Positions 35,105 to 47,498 of a DNA stretch of 64,000 bases are shown here, piece after piece. The stretch's first letter is position 1. Every line of letters begins with the position of its first letter. The translations under genes and the position numbers were made by a program. The notes under the pieces are model-generated. The model was not told the origin of the DNA. It did not search any database and saw nothing but the letters and a program-made list of their open reading frames with translations. This DNA is from Janthinobacterium fluminis (GTDB lineage: Bacteria > Pseudomonadota > Gammaproteobacteria > Burkholderiales > Burkholderiaceae_D): NCBI RefSeq assembly GCF_028595325.1, contig NZ_JAQQXR010000002.1:496001-560000 (forward strand). Reading direction: 5' to 3'.

Positions 35105-35515
35105 ATGGAAGAGCAACTCGCAGCACCCCGGCAGCAGGGCCGGGGCAGCAGGAAGTATCTGAAGCCGGCACTGGCGCTGGCCTTTCTCATCGGTTCTGTG
35201 TTGGCCGGCAATGCCTGGGCCGACCGTGGCGGCCACCATGGCCATCATGGCCACCACGGCCGCAGCCACGTCGGCGTGTTCATCGGCGCGCCCCTGTTTT
35301 GGGGGCCGGGCTGGTATGCCGATCCCTACTATGGCTATCCCTACCGCTATCGGCCGGTGCTGGTGGCGCCCGAGCCGCTCGTGTACATCGAGCGCGATGT
35401 CGCGCCGGCAACGGCCTTGTGGTACTTCTGCAGCAATCCGCAAGGCTATTATCCCTACGTGAAACAATGCTCGACCAGCTGGCGCACGGTCACGCCGCAG
35501 TCCGTCGGGCGCTAG
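35105..35515 (+). CDS. Exported His-rich small protein
   Basis: This 136-residue protein has a membrane/signal segment (ALALAFLIGSVLAGNAWA) followed at once by a His-rich cluster (HHGHHGHHGRSH), a Pro/Tyr/Gly-rich middle (YYGYPYRYRP) and an ending with YFCSNPQGYYPYVKQCSTSWRTV. The two terminal cysteines in this ending are shared by many small envelope proteins in betaproteobacteria. The start at 35105 follows GGAGG. The His cluster could bind metal, and the gene is divergent from the Fur-box TonB receptor, but the link to iron is inference. Confidence 0.75.
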   Translation: MEEQLAAPRQQGRGSRKYLKPALALAFLIGSVLAGNAWADRGGHHGHHGHHGRSHVGVFIGAPLFWGPGWYADPYYGYPYRYRPVLVAPEPLVYIERDVAPATALWYFCSNPQGYYPYVKQCSTSWRTVTPQSVGR

Positions 35516-35528
35516 GAGGGGCGTGAGA

Positions 35529-36023
35529 ATGAGGACGAGGATTTTACGCATGCTGTCGGCGCTGCCGGCGGCCCTGTTGCTGGGCGCTTGCACGACGCTG
35601 CCGAGCGGCCCGTCGGCGCTGGTGCTGCCCGGCACGGGCAAGAGTTTCGACCAGTTCCGCAGCGACGACTTTTCCTGCCGCGGCTATGCGCAGATGCAGA
35701 CGGGCGGCGGTTCGGCGCAGCAGGCCGGCATCGACAGCGGCGTGCGCAGCGCCGCGCTGGGCACGGCGATCGGCGCGCTTGCCGGCGCGGCCATGGACGG
35801 CGGCCACGGCGCCGGGGTTGGCGCCGGCGCCGGCCTGGCCTTCGGCACCTTGGCCGGCGTGGGCGCGGGCGAGTATTCCGGCTACGCCTTGCAGCAGCGC
35901 TATGATTACGCTTATCAGCAATGCATGTACGCCAACGGGCACCGGGTGCCGGTGGCGGGCTGGCTCAGCGAAGTGCCGGCGCATGCCGCCATTCCGCCGC
36001 CCAATACACCGCCGCCCCGTTGA
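35529..36023 (+). CDS. Glycine-zipper lipoprotein
   Basis: This 164-residue protein has a lipoprotein signal (ALPAALLLGACTTLPSG) with Cys in the lipobox and a glycine-zipper segment (ALGTAIGALAGAAMDGGHGAGVGAGAGLAFGTLAGVGAG) of 17 kDa surface antigen type, here given in pieces as residues about 78-116. The ending RYDYAYQQCMYANGHRVP is usual for YMGG-like and glycine-zipper families. It is probably an outer-membrane-anchored envelope protein. It begins 13 bases after the His-rich gene, with AGGAGGGG upstream, so the two are likely co-transcribed. Confidence 0.82.
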   Translation: MRTRILRMLSALPAALLLGACTTLPSGPSALVLPGTGKSFDQFRSDDFSCRGYAQMQTGGGSAQQAGIDSGVRSAALGTAIGALAGAAMDGGHGAGVGAGAGLAFGTLAGVGAGEYSGYALQQRYDYAYQQCMYANGHRVPVAGWLSEVPAHAAIPPPNTPPPR

Positions 36024-36042
36024 GCCGGCCGGGAACGGGCAG

Positions 36043-36492
36043 ATGACAGCCTGGATCGCCGCCGCCGCGCTGTGTGTCGCCGCGATCGGCGCAGCGGCGG
36101 GCGAGGTGCGCCGTGCCGACGCCGGCGCGGCATCGCCGCACTGGCCGCTCTGTACGCTGGCGCCGGACGATCCCAGCCGGCTGGCCGTGGAACCATGCCG
36201 GCCCGCGCCGCCCGCGCCTGGCGCCGCGCGCCGCGCCGTGCCGCAAATCATCATGCCGATGCCGATGCCGATGCCGCCGCCGGCGTTGCCGCCGGCCCCG
36301 GCGCCGGTCCGGACGCCGGCGTGGGCGAAGCCGGCGGTGCCGCCGCGCGCGCCGCTGCCGGTGAATAGTTGCGAGCTCGGCGTCTGCCGCGACGCGGCCG
36401 GCGTACTTTATAACGGTGGCGTCGGCAACGTCACGCTGGATCCGAACGGCCGGCCATGCGTGCGCAACGGCGCGTGGTTGCAGTGTTTTTAG
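36043..36492 (+). CDS. Proline-rich exported protein of unknown function
   Basis: This 149-residue protein has a signal peptide (AWIAAAALCVAAIGAAAG), a Pro/Ala-rich middle with an MPMPMPP repeat, and a compact C-terminal part (SCELGVCRDAAGVLYNGGVGNVTLDPNGRPCVRNGAWLQCF in two pieces) with four cysteines. It begins 19 bases after the lipoprotein gene and continues the same unit. No known domain is recognised; the cysteine pattern suggests a small disulfide-bonded secreted domain. Confidence 0.65.
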   Translation: MTAWIAAAALCVAAIGAAAGEVRRADAGAASPHWPLCTLAPDDPSRLAVEPCRPAPPAPGAARRAVPQIIMPMPMPMPPPALPPAPAPVRTPAWAKPAVPPRAPLPVNSCELGVCRDAAGVLYNGGVGNVTLDPNGRPCVRNGAWLQCF

Positions 36493-36589
36493 CCGCGCTT
36501 ATTCGCTGTTGCCGGCGTTTTCAGGCCCCTTTCTTCCTGTTTCCGGTTTTTCTCTGTTCGCCTGAAAAATTCGCTACAATTGCCTCCAC

Positions 36590-36611
36590 TTGACGTTTAC
36601 GTAAACGGCAA
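36590..36611. promoter_or_regulatory. LiuR-like operator upstream of SDR
   Basis: TTGACGTTTACGTAAACGG with CAA following contains the palindrome TTTACGTAAA, about 75 bases before the SDR start. It fits the pattern of binding sites for LiuR-type MerR regulators, which control branched-chain amino acid and fatty acid degradation. TTGACG would be the -35 element of a MerR-type promoter with a long spacer. Confidence 0.6.
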
Positions 36612-36684
36612 ATAAGCAGGTGGACTTTGCCCAGACCGCCGAAGCAGGCGGCGCTACCCTTTTCACATTTGACGGAGGAATTTT

Positions 36685-37443
36685 ATGCAGATTCAAGACA
36701 ATGTATTCATCATCACCGGTGGCGCATCCGGCCTGGGCGCGGCGACGGCGCGCATGATTACGGCGGCCGGCGGCAAGGTGGTGCTGGCCGACGTGCAGGT
36801 GGAAGCCGGCACGAAACTGGCGGCGGAGTTGCACGGCCAGTTCGTCAAATGCGACGTGACGTCGGAGGTGGACGGCCAGGCTGTCGTCGCCGCCGCCGTC
36901 GCGCTGGGCACCTTGCGCGGCCTGGTCAATTGCGCCGGCGTCGCGCCGGCCGTGAAAACCGTCGGCAAGGACGGCCCGCACCCGCTGGAACTATTCCAGC
37001 GCACTGTCAACATCAACCTGGTCGGCACATTCAATATGGCGCGCCTGGCGGCCGATGCGATGGGCAAGACCGAGGCCACTGGGCAGGGCGAGCGCGGCAT
37101 CATCGTCAACACGGCGTCGGTGGCGGCCTTCGATGGCCAGATCGGCCAGGCCGCGTATGCGTCGTCGAAGGCGGCCGTGGTCGGCCTGACGCTGCCGATG
37201 GCGCGCGACCTGGCGCGCAGCGGCATCCGCGTGATGACGGTCGCTCCCGGCATTTTCGAGACGCCGATGTTGCTGGGCATGCCGGCCGAGGTGCAGGACG
37301 CGCTGGGCAAGATGGTGCCTTTCCCTTCGCGCCTGGGCAAGCCGGAGGAATACGCCCACCTGGTCAAGAGCATCATCGAAAACGTTATGCTGAACGGCGA
37401 AAGCATCCGCCTGGACGGCGCCATCCGCATGCAACCGAAGTAA
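36685..37443 (+). CDS. SDR 3-hydroxyacyl-CoA dehydrogenase (HSD10-like)
   Basis: This 252-residue short-chain dehydrogenase resembles type II 3-hydroxyacyl-CoA dehydrogenase (HSD17B10), which acts in degradation of branched-chain and fatty acyl-CoAs. It has IITGGASGLGAATARMI, LADVQVEAG, NCAGVAPAVKTV, the catalytic Ser in IIVNTASVAAFDGQIGQ, YASSK (YxxxK), and PGIFETPML. The LiuR-like site upstream supports a role in isoleucine or branched-chain acyl-CoA breakdown. A hairpin and T run follow the stop. Confidence 0.92.
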   Translation: MQIQDNVFIITGGASGLGAATARMITAAGGKVVLADVQVEAGTKLAAELHGQFVKCDVTSEVDGQAVVAAAVALGTLRGLVNCAGVAPAVKTVGKDGPHPLELFQRTVNINLVGTFNMARLAADAMGKTEATGQGERGIIVNTASVAAFDGQIGQAAYASSKAAVVGLTLPMARDLARSGIRVMTVAPGIFETPMLLGMPAEVQDALGKMVPFPSRLGKPEEYAHLVKSIIENVMLNGESIRLDGAIRMQPK

Positions 37444-37480
37444 GCCGTTGGCGGTTTTGAGGTAGGATGCCGGAACATCA

Positions 37481-37515
37481 GGCGCGCGGCCGCACGGTCA
37501 GCGCGCCTTTTTTTT
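37481..37515 (+). terminator. Rho-independent terminator after SDR
   Basis: GGCGCGC and GCGCGCC form a 7-base stem with a 13-base loop, followed by eight T. It lies between the SDR stop and ggt, whose ribosome site follows directly. Confidence 0.8.
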
Positions 37516-37525
37516 CGGAGAATCC

Positions 37526-39304
37526 ATGATCAGAATGAAGACGCTGGCGCTCGCTTGCGCGCTGCTGGGCGCGCTCGCCGCCGCCCCCGCCCACAGTTAC
37601 GAGGCGCCGCAGCGGGCGCCGGAGATCGCCTCCGGCTACGCCAACAAGACCGGCTGGGCGGCGAAAAAATTCATGGTGGCGGCGGCCAATCCGCTCGCCG
37701 CCGACGCCGGCTACCAGATGCTGCGGCGGGGCGGGGCGGCGATCGACGCGGCCATCGCCACGCAACTGGTGCTCAGCCTGGTCGAGCCGCAATCCTCGGG
37801 CATAGGCGGCGGCGCCTTCCTGATGCATTCCGACGGCAAGACGGTGCAAGCCTACGACGGCCGCGAAACGGCGCCCGCCAGCGCCGACGAACACCTGTTC
37901 CAGAACCCGGACGGCAGCCCGCTGTCGCGCCGGGCCGGCATCGTCGGCGGCCGCGCGGTGGGCGCGCCGGGCGTGCTGCGCATGCTGGAGCTGGCGCACC
38001 AGCAGCACGGCAAGCTGCCGTGGGCGACGCTGTTCGGCCCCGCGCTGAAGCTGGCCGAGCGCGGCTTTCCCGTCAGCCCGCGCCTGAACACGCTGCTGCG
38101 CGCCGAGCAATACCTGCTCAAGGACCCGGTCGCCGCCGCCTACTTCTACGACGGGCGGCAGCAGGCCTGGCCGGTCGGCCACATCCTCAAGAACCCGGCG
38201 CTGGCGCGCACGCTGCGCGAGATCGCCAAGGGCGGCGCCGACGCCTTCTACCAGGGCCGCATCGCCGACGACATCGCCGCCAAGGTGGCCGGCCACGCCG
38301 CCAATCCGGGCGGCCTGACGGCGCGCGACATCGCCGACTACCGGCCCAAGGTGCGCGAGCCGGTCTGCAGCGACTACCGCCGCTGGACCGTGTGCGGCAT
38401 GCCGCCGCCGTCGGCCGGCGGCATCGCCATCGCCCAGATGCTCGGCATCCTCGAACTGAAGGACATCGGCCAGTACCCGCCGCAAGACGGCGTCCCCGGC
38501 GCCGACGCCGTCCACCTGTTTGCCGAGGCGGGCCGGCTGGCCTTCGCCGACCGCGACCGCTACGTCGCCGACACCGACTTCGTGCCGCTGCCGGGCGCCG
38601 GCGTCGCAGCCATGCTCGACCGCGGCTACCTGGCGCAGCGCGCCGCGCTGATCGGCCCGGCCTCGATGGGCCGCGCCAAGTCCGGCACGCCGCCCGGCAT
38701 GCTGGTGGCCTGGGGCGCCGACGACGCCGTCGAGCGGCCCTCGACCTCGCACCTGGCCGTCGTCGACCGCTACGGCGCCGGCCTGTCGATGACGACCTCG
38801 GTGGAGGACGCCTTCGGCTCGCGCCAGATGGTCGACGGCTTCTTGCTCAACAACCAGTTGACCGACTTCTCCTTCGCCTCGGCCGACGCCGACGGCTCGA
38901 TCGCCAACCGGGTCCAGGCCGGCAAGCGGCCGCGCAGCGCGATGGCGCCGACGCTGGTGTTTGAAAAAGCCAGCGGCAAGCTGGTGCTGGCGGTGGGCGC
39001 GCCGGGCGGCTCGGCCATCATCAACTACGTCGCCAAGGTGCTGGTGGCGACCATGGACTGGGGCTTGAACGTGCAGCAGGCGATCAACCTGCCCAACTTC
39101 GGCAGCCGCAACGGCCCCACCGAGCTGGAGGCGGGGCGGGCGCCGGCGGCGCTGGTCGAGGCGCTCAAGGCCAGGGGCCACGAGGTGCGGGTGTTCGACC
39201 AGACCTCCGGCCTGCAAGGCATCATGCGCCTGAGCGCGCACGGTCAGGACATCTGGTTCGGCGGCGCCGACCCGCGCCGCGAGGGCAGCGTGCGCGGCGA
39301 CTGA
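37526..39304 (+). CDS. ggt: Gamma-glutamyltransferase
   Basis: This 592-residue periplasmic enzyme transfers or hydrolyses the gamma-glutamyl group of glutathione. It has a signal peptide (LACALLGALAAAPAHS), VAAANPLAADAGYQMLRRGGAAIDAAIA, the PQSSGIGGGAFLMH motif and the self-processing site before STSHLAVVD, in which the Thr after the Ser is the expected nucleophile of the small subunit. RPRSAMAPTLVF follows near residue 470. TSH instead of TTH is a known variant. It would be cleaved into large and small subunits. A REP-like palindrome follows. Confidence 0.95.
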   Translation: MIRMKTLALACALLGALAAAPAHSYEAPQRAPEIASGYANKTGWAAKKFMVAAANPLAADAGYQMLRRGGAAIDAAIATQLVLSLVEPQSSGIGGGAFLMHSDGKTVQAYDGRETAPASADEHLFQNPDGSPLSRRAGIVGGRAVGAPGVLRMLELAHQQHGKLPWATLFGPALKLAERGFPVSPRLNTLLRAEQYLLKDPVAAAYFYDGRQQAWPVGHILKNPALARTLREIAKGGADAFYQGRIADDIAAKVAGHAANPGGLTARDIADYRPKVREPVCSDYRRWTVCGMPPPSAGGIAIAQMLGILELKDIGQYPPQDGVPGADAVHLFAEAGRLAFADRDRYVADTDFVPLPGAGVAAMLDRGYLAQRAALIGPASMGRAKSGTPPGMLVAWGADDAVERPSTSHLAVVDRYGAGLSMTTSVEDAFGSRQMVDGFLLNNQLTDFSFASADADGSIANRVQAGKRPRSAMAPTLVFEKASGKLVLAVGAPGGSAIINYVAKVLVATMDWGLNVQQAINLPNFGSRNGPTELEAGRAPAALVEALKARGHEVRVFDQTSGLQGIMRLSAHGQDIWFGGADPRREGSVRGD

Positions 39305-39311
39305 GACAGCC

Positions 39312-39366
39312 GGGGACAGACCACGATTTGCGGGCAAGACTTGCCCGGAAATCGTGGTCTGTCGCC
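39312..39366. repeat. REP-like long palindrome, copy 2
   Basis: GGGGACAGACCACGATTT and its near-perfect complement enclose an inner CGGGCAAG/CTTGCCCG stem. It begins 8 bases after the ggt stop. One base in the right arm (39364, G) breaks the outer stem. It is related to the copies at 12514 and 45702, but the inner part differs. Confidence 0.9.
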
Positions 39367-39433
39367 GTTGTCGAATGTTTAATCCGCGCAACATTTATGC
39401 ACAAAGGGGGCAGACCCTGCTAACCTTGCCTGC

Positions 39434-40603
39434 ATGGGAATTCAAAAGAAGACAGGCTTGATCTTGACGGGCGGCGGCGCCCGCGCCGCCTACCAGGTCG
39501 GCGTGCTGCAGGCGATTTCGGAGATTTTGTGGGAGGCCGGCTGGCCGCCCGCCCGCAATCCCTTCGAGATCGTCTGCGGCACCTCGGCCGGCGCCATCAA
39601 CGCCACCGCGCTGGCCTGCCGCGCCGACAATTTCGGCGAGGGCGTGCAAAAGCTGCTCGACGTCTGGCAGCACATCGAGGTCGAGCAGGTCTACCGCGCC
39701 GATTCGCTCGGCGTGATCCGCTCCGGCGCGCGCTGGCTGTCGCTGCTGTCCTTCGGCTGGCTGCTGCGGCAGTGGCGCGCCGCGCCGCCGACCTCGCTGC
39801 TCGACAACACCCCGCTGGTGAGCCTGCTGCACCGCATGCTCGACCTGCCGCGCCTGGACGCGGCGCTGTCGGACGGTCTGCTGCACGCGCTGGCCGTCAC
39901 GGCCTCGTCCTACTCGGGCGGCCAGCACATGACGTTTTACCAGACGGCCGCCGACATCGTTCCCTGGATACGCACGCAGCGCGTCTCGCTGCAGGACCAG
40001 ATCGGCGTCGAGCACCTGCTGGCGTCGGCGGCCATTCCCTTCATCTTCCCGGCCGTGCCGCTGTACGTCGGCGGCCGCCGCGAGTACTGCGGCGACGGCT
40101 CGATGCGCCAGCTGGCGCCGATCTCGCCGGCCATCCACCTGGGCGCCAGCAAGGTGCTGGTGGTCGGCGCCGGCCGCCTGACGGAGCCGGCGCGCGACGC
40201 CGCCGAGGCGGCGCGCTACCCCAGCCTGGCGCAGATCGCCGGCCACGCCATGTCCTCGATCTTCCTCGACAGCCTGGCCGTCGACATCGAGCGCCTGAAC
40301 CGCGTCAACCTGACGCTGTCGATGCTGCCCGAGGAGCTGCTCGGGCGCACGCCGCTGAAGCCGGTCGAGCTGCTGGTGATCGCGCCGTCCGAGCGCCTCG
40401 ACGACATCGCCAGCCGCCACATCGGCAGTTTGCCGCGGCCGATACGCACGATGCTCTCGGGCATAGGCGCGGCCGAGGCGCGCGGCGCCGCGTTGGCCTC
40501 GTACTTATTGTTCGAATCGTCTTATACTTGCGAGCTGATCCGGCTGGGCCAGCGCGACACGCAGGCCCGCAAGGATGACGTACTGGCGTTTTTCGGCTCG
40601 TGA
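39434..40603 (+). CDS. Patatin-like phospholipase
   Basis: This 389-residue protein has the patatin fold: the oxyanion loop LILTGGGARAAYQVGVL, the nucleophile elbow VCGTSAGAINATAL with catalytic Ser, and the catalytic Asp in EYCGDGSMRQLAPIS. It should hydrolyse phospholipids or other lipids with a Ser-Asp dyad. No signal peptide is seen. It overlaps by 29 bases the upstream extension of the sensor kinase reading frame, but the real start of that gene is 40 bases later. Length and motifs are typical. Confidence 0.92.
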   Translation: MGIQKKTGLILTGGGARAAYQVGVLQAISEILWEAGWPPARNPFEIVCGTSAGAINATALACRADNFGEGVQKLLDVWQHIEVEQVYRADSLGVIRSGARWLSLLSFGWLLRQWRAAPPTSLLDNTPLVSLLHRMLDLPRLDAALSDGLLHALAVTASSYSGGQHMTFYQTAADIVPWIRTQRVSLQDQIGVEHLLASAAIPFIFPAVPLYVGGRREYCGDGSMRQLAPISPAIHLGASKVLVVGAGRLTEPARDAAEAARYPSLAQIAGHAMSSIFLDSLAVDIERLNRVNLTLSMLPEELLGRTPLKPVELLVIAPSERLDDIASRHIGSLPRPIRTMLSGIGAAEARGAALASYLLFESSYTCELIRLGQRDTQARKDDVLAFFGS

Positions 40604-40643
40604 GCGCCGCCCGCCTTTCCCCCACTTTGCCGATAGGACGCTT

Positions 40644-44879
<4,236 letters not shown>

Positions 44880-44983
44880 GCGGACTGGGCGGCGCCGCGC
44901 GGCGCTGGGTATAATCGGCCATTCAGGCAAGCGTCGTCCCGACATGATCTTGCGCGGCGGGCGCGGCCACATTGGAGAGCGAC

Positions 44984-45700
44984 ATGAAAGTACTGGTGGT
45001 GGACGATGACGTCGTCTCGCGCATGGTGTTGATGCACCTGATCGACAGCTGCGGCAGCTTCGACATCGTCGAGGCCGAGGACGGCGCCGACGCCTGGGAG
45101 CAGCTGGAAAACGGCCTGCGCCCGTCGATCTGCTTCTGCGACCTGCGCATGCCGCGGCTGTCCGGCATGGAGTTGCTGCAGCGCGTCAAGGGCGACGCCA
45201 GGCTGAACACCATGCCGCTGGTGCTGGTTTCCTCGGCGACCGACCGCGAAACCGTGCAACACGCGACCCAGTCGGGCGCGGCCGGCTACCTCGTCAAACC
45301 CTTCCAGGCCGAGCAGGTGCGCGTGCATTTGGGCGCCTACCTCGACCAGGCCGCCAGCGGCTACCTGCATCAGGCGGAAACGCCGCTGGAGACGGAACGG
45401 CGACTCGGCATCAACAGCGAGCGCCTGCTGGTCTACCTGGCCGGCTTCCAGAGCCAGCTCACGGCGGCCAGCGGCGAGCTGGACGCGCTGCTGGCGCGCG
45501 GCGAGCAGGACGAGGCGCAGAGCAAGGTCGAGCGGCTGCAGACGGGTTGCGTGACGCTGGGGCTGAGCGGCGCGGCGGCGGCGCTGGGCGGCTTCGCGGC
45601 GGGGCGGCTGAGCAGCACGGCGCTGCAGGCGGTGCTGGCCGACGTCGTGCGCGCCGTCATCCACCAGGCCGGCCTGGTGCGCCAGCAGCACCTGTCATAA
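44984..45700 (+). CDS. Response regulator with a helical C-terminal domain
   Basis: This 238-residue protein has a receiver domain (MKVLVVDDDVVSRM, the phospho-Asp in CFCDLRMPRLSGMELL, and the Lys in AAGYLVKPFQAEQV) and a C-terminal helical domain of about 110 residues of unknown type without a DNA-binding motif. The start at 44984 follows GGAGAG. It is 104 bases after the hybrid kinase and likely works with it, taking phosphate from the kinase HPt. The helical domain might be a phosphotransfer- or effector-like module. Confidence 0.9.
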   Translation: MKVLVVDDDVVSRMVLMHLIDSCGSFDIVEAEDGADAWEQLENGLRPSICFCDLRMPRLSGMELLQRVKGDARLNTMPLVLVSSATDRETVQHATQSGAAGYLVKPFQAEQVRVHLGAYLDQAASGYLHQAETPLETERRLGINSERLLVYLAGFQSQLTAASGELDALLARGEQDEAQSKVERLQTGCVTLGLSGAAAALGGFAAGRLSSTALQAVLADVVRAVIHQAGLVRQQHLS

Positions 45701-45701
45701 A

Positions 45702-45763
45702 AGCCGGGGACAGACCACCATTTTCAAGAAATTATTCTTGAAAATGGTGGTCTGTCCCCGGCT
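45702..45763. repeat. REP-like long palindrome, copy 3
   Basis: A perfect 29-base inverted repeat with a 4-base loop begins AGCCGGGGACAGACCACCAT at the stop of the response regulator gene. It shares GGGGACAGACCAC with copies 1 and 2. The inner part changed on both arms (CATTTTCAAGAA and its complement), so the stem was maintained. Confidence 0.92.
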
Positions 45764-45865
45764 GTTGCCGGCCGCTGGCCCGATTGTCTTGATGTTTGGA
45801 TAGTTTAGGTTTAAAGTATCTGCTCGCAGGCCGCATCGATACGTTTATCCAAGCTCAGGGCGACT

Positions 45866-47488
45866 ATGACCAGACCGACTGCCGCAGCACCCGCTTATTC
45901 CGCACATGTGGACCATTTCGCGCGCGAGCATTTGCCGCCGCCCGAGCTGTGGCCGCAGATCCGCTTCGATTTGCCCTCGCTGCAGTATCCGCCGCGCCTG
46001 AATTGCGTCGCCGCGCTGCTCGACGCGGCCGTCGCCGCCGGCGGCGGCGAGCGCATCGCCATCTACGCCGACGGCGTGCGCTGGACTTACGCGCAGCTGC
46101 AGCGCAAGGTCGACCAGGTCGCCCATGTGCTGCGCGCCGATATGGGCCTGGTGCCGGGCAACCGCGTGCTGCTGCGCGGCGCCAACAATCCGCTGATGGC
46201 GGCCTGTGTGCTGGCCGTGCTGAAGGCCGGTTGCGTCGCGGTGCCGACCATGCCGCTGCTGCGCGCCCGCGAACTGGCCGCCATCATCGGCAAGGCCGAG
46301 GTCAACGCGGTGCTGTGCGCCGCCGCGCTGCGCGGCGAGATCGACGCGCTCGACGCGGCGCCGGCCACGCTGTGGTTCAACGACGCCGGCGCCGACGCGC
46401 TGGAGGCGCGCATGGCGCGCCACACGGCGCCCTTCGAGGCCGTCGACACGGCCGCCGACGACGTCTGCCTGATCAGTTTCACGTCCGGCACCACCGGCGT
46501 CCCCAAGGGCACCATGCATTTCCACCGCGACGTGCTGGCCATTTGCGACTGTTTTCCCCGTTCGACGCTGGAGTCGCAGGCCGACGATGTCTTCATCGGC
46601 ACGCCGCCGCTGGCCTTCACTTTCGGCCTCGGCGGCCTGCTGCTGTTCCCGCTGCGCGTGGGCGCCGCCACCGTGCTGCTGGAGAAGCTGACGCCGGAGT
46701 CGCTGCTGGCCGCGATCGCCCAGTACCGGGCCAGCGTCTGCTTCACGGCGCCGACGTTTTACCGCCAGATGACGCCGCTGGCGTCCCGGTTTGACTTGTC
46801 CAGCCTGCGCAAGACGGTGTCGGCCGGCGAGGCGCTGCCGCTGGCCACGCGCGACGGCTGGCAGGCCGCGACCGGCCTGGCGATGATAGACGGCATAGGC
46901 GCGACCGAGCTGCTGCACATCTTCATTTCGGCTGCCGGCGAGCAGATCCGCCGCGGCGCCACCGGCAAGCCGATTCCCGGCTACCAGGCGTGCATCCTCG
47001 ACCGCGACGGCAAGCCGGTCGGCCCCGGCGTCATCGGCCGCCTCGCCGTCAAGGGGCCGACCGGCTGCCGCTACCTGGCCGACCCGCGCCAGAAGGATTA
47101 TGTGCTGGACGGCTGGAACCTGACCGGCGACGCCTATGAAATGGACGCCGACGGCTATTTCTTCTACCGCTCGCGCACCGACGACATGATCATCTCGGCC
47201 GGCTACAACATCGCCGGCCCGGAGGTCGAGGATGCGCTGCTGCGCCATCCGGCCGTGGCCGAATGCGGCGTCATCGGCGTCGCCGACGAGGAGCGCGGCC
47301 AGGTGGTCGAGGCGCATGTGGTGCTGAAGGACGGTTTTCATGCGGACGCGGCGCTGGCGGCGCAGTTGCAGGAGTTCGTCAAGCGGCAGATCGCGCCGTA
47401 TAAATATCCCCGCTCGATCAAGTTCCAGGCGGCGCTGCCGCGCACCGAAACCGGCAAGCTGCAGCGCTTCAAGCTGCGCACAGAATAA
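45866..47488 (+). CDS. 2-aminobenzoate-CoA ligase-like AMP-binding enzyme
   Basis: This 540-residue enzyme belongs to the benzoate/2-aminobenzoate-CoA ligase group of the ANL superfamily, which activates an aromatic acid with ATP and CoA. It has the P-loop-like [17 protein letters not shown], the [14 protein letters not shown] motif, the [16 protein letters not shown] hinge region and the catalytic Lys near the end in [13 protein letters not shown]. The operon continues with a flavin monooxygenase-reductase, SDR, enoyl-CoA hydratase, acyl-CoA dehydrogenase and RidA. This order fits AbmG of the aerobic 2-aminobenzoyl-CoA pathway. The specificity for 2-aminobenzoate against benzoate or salicylate is inference. 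Confidence 0.88.
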   Translation: MTRPTAAAPAYSAHVDHFAREHLPPPELWPQIRFDLPSLQYPPRLNCVAALLDAAVAAGGGERIAIYADGVRWTYAQLQRKVDQVAHVLRADMGLVPGNRVLLRGANNPLMAACVLAVLKAGCVAVPTMPLLRARELAAIIGKAEVNAVLCAAALRGEIDALDAAPATLWFNDAGADALEARMARHTAPFEAVDTAADDVCLISFTSGTTGVPKGTMHFHRDVLAICDCFPRSTLESQADDVFIGTPPLAFTFGLGGLLLFPLRVGAATVLLEKLTPESLLAAIAQYRASVCFTAPTFYRQMTPLASRFDLSSLRKTVSAGEALPLATRDGWQAATGLAMIDGIGATELLHIFISAAGEQIRRGATGKPIPGYQACILDRDGKPVGPGVIGRLAVKGPTGCRYLADPRQKDYVLDGWNLTGDAYEMDADGYFFYRSRTDDMIISAGYNIAGPEVEDALLRHPAVAECGVIGVADEERGQVVEAHVVLKDGFHADAALAAQLQEFVKRQIAPYKYPRSIKFQAALPRTETGKLQRFKLRTE

Positions 47489-47498
47489 GGCCAGACAC

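Noticed and set aside
39404-39420. GGGGGCAGACCCTG before the patatin gene as a fourth REP element
   Set aside because: It resembles one arm only and has no complementary arm; probably chance or a decayed half-element.
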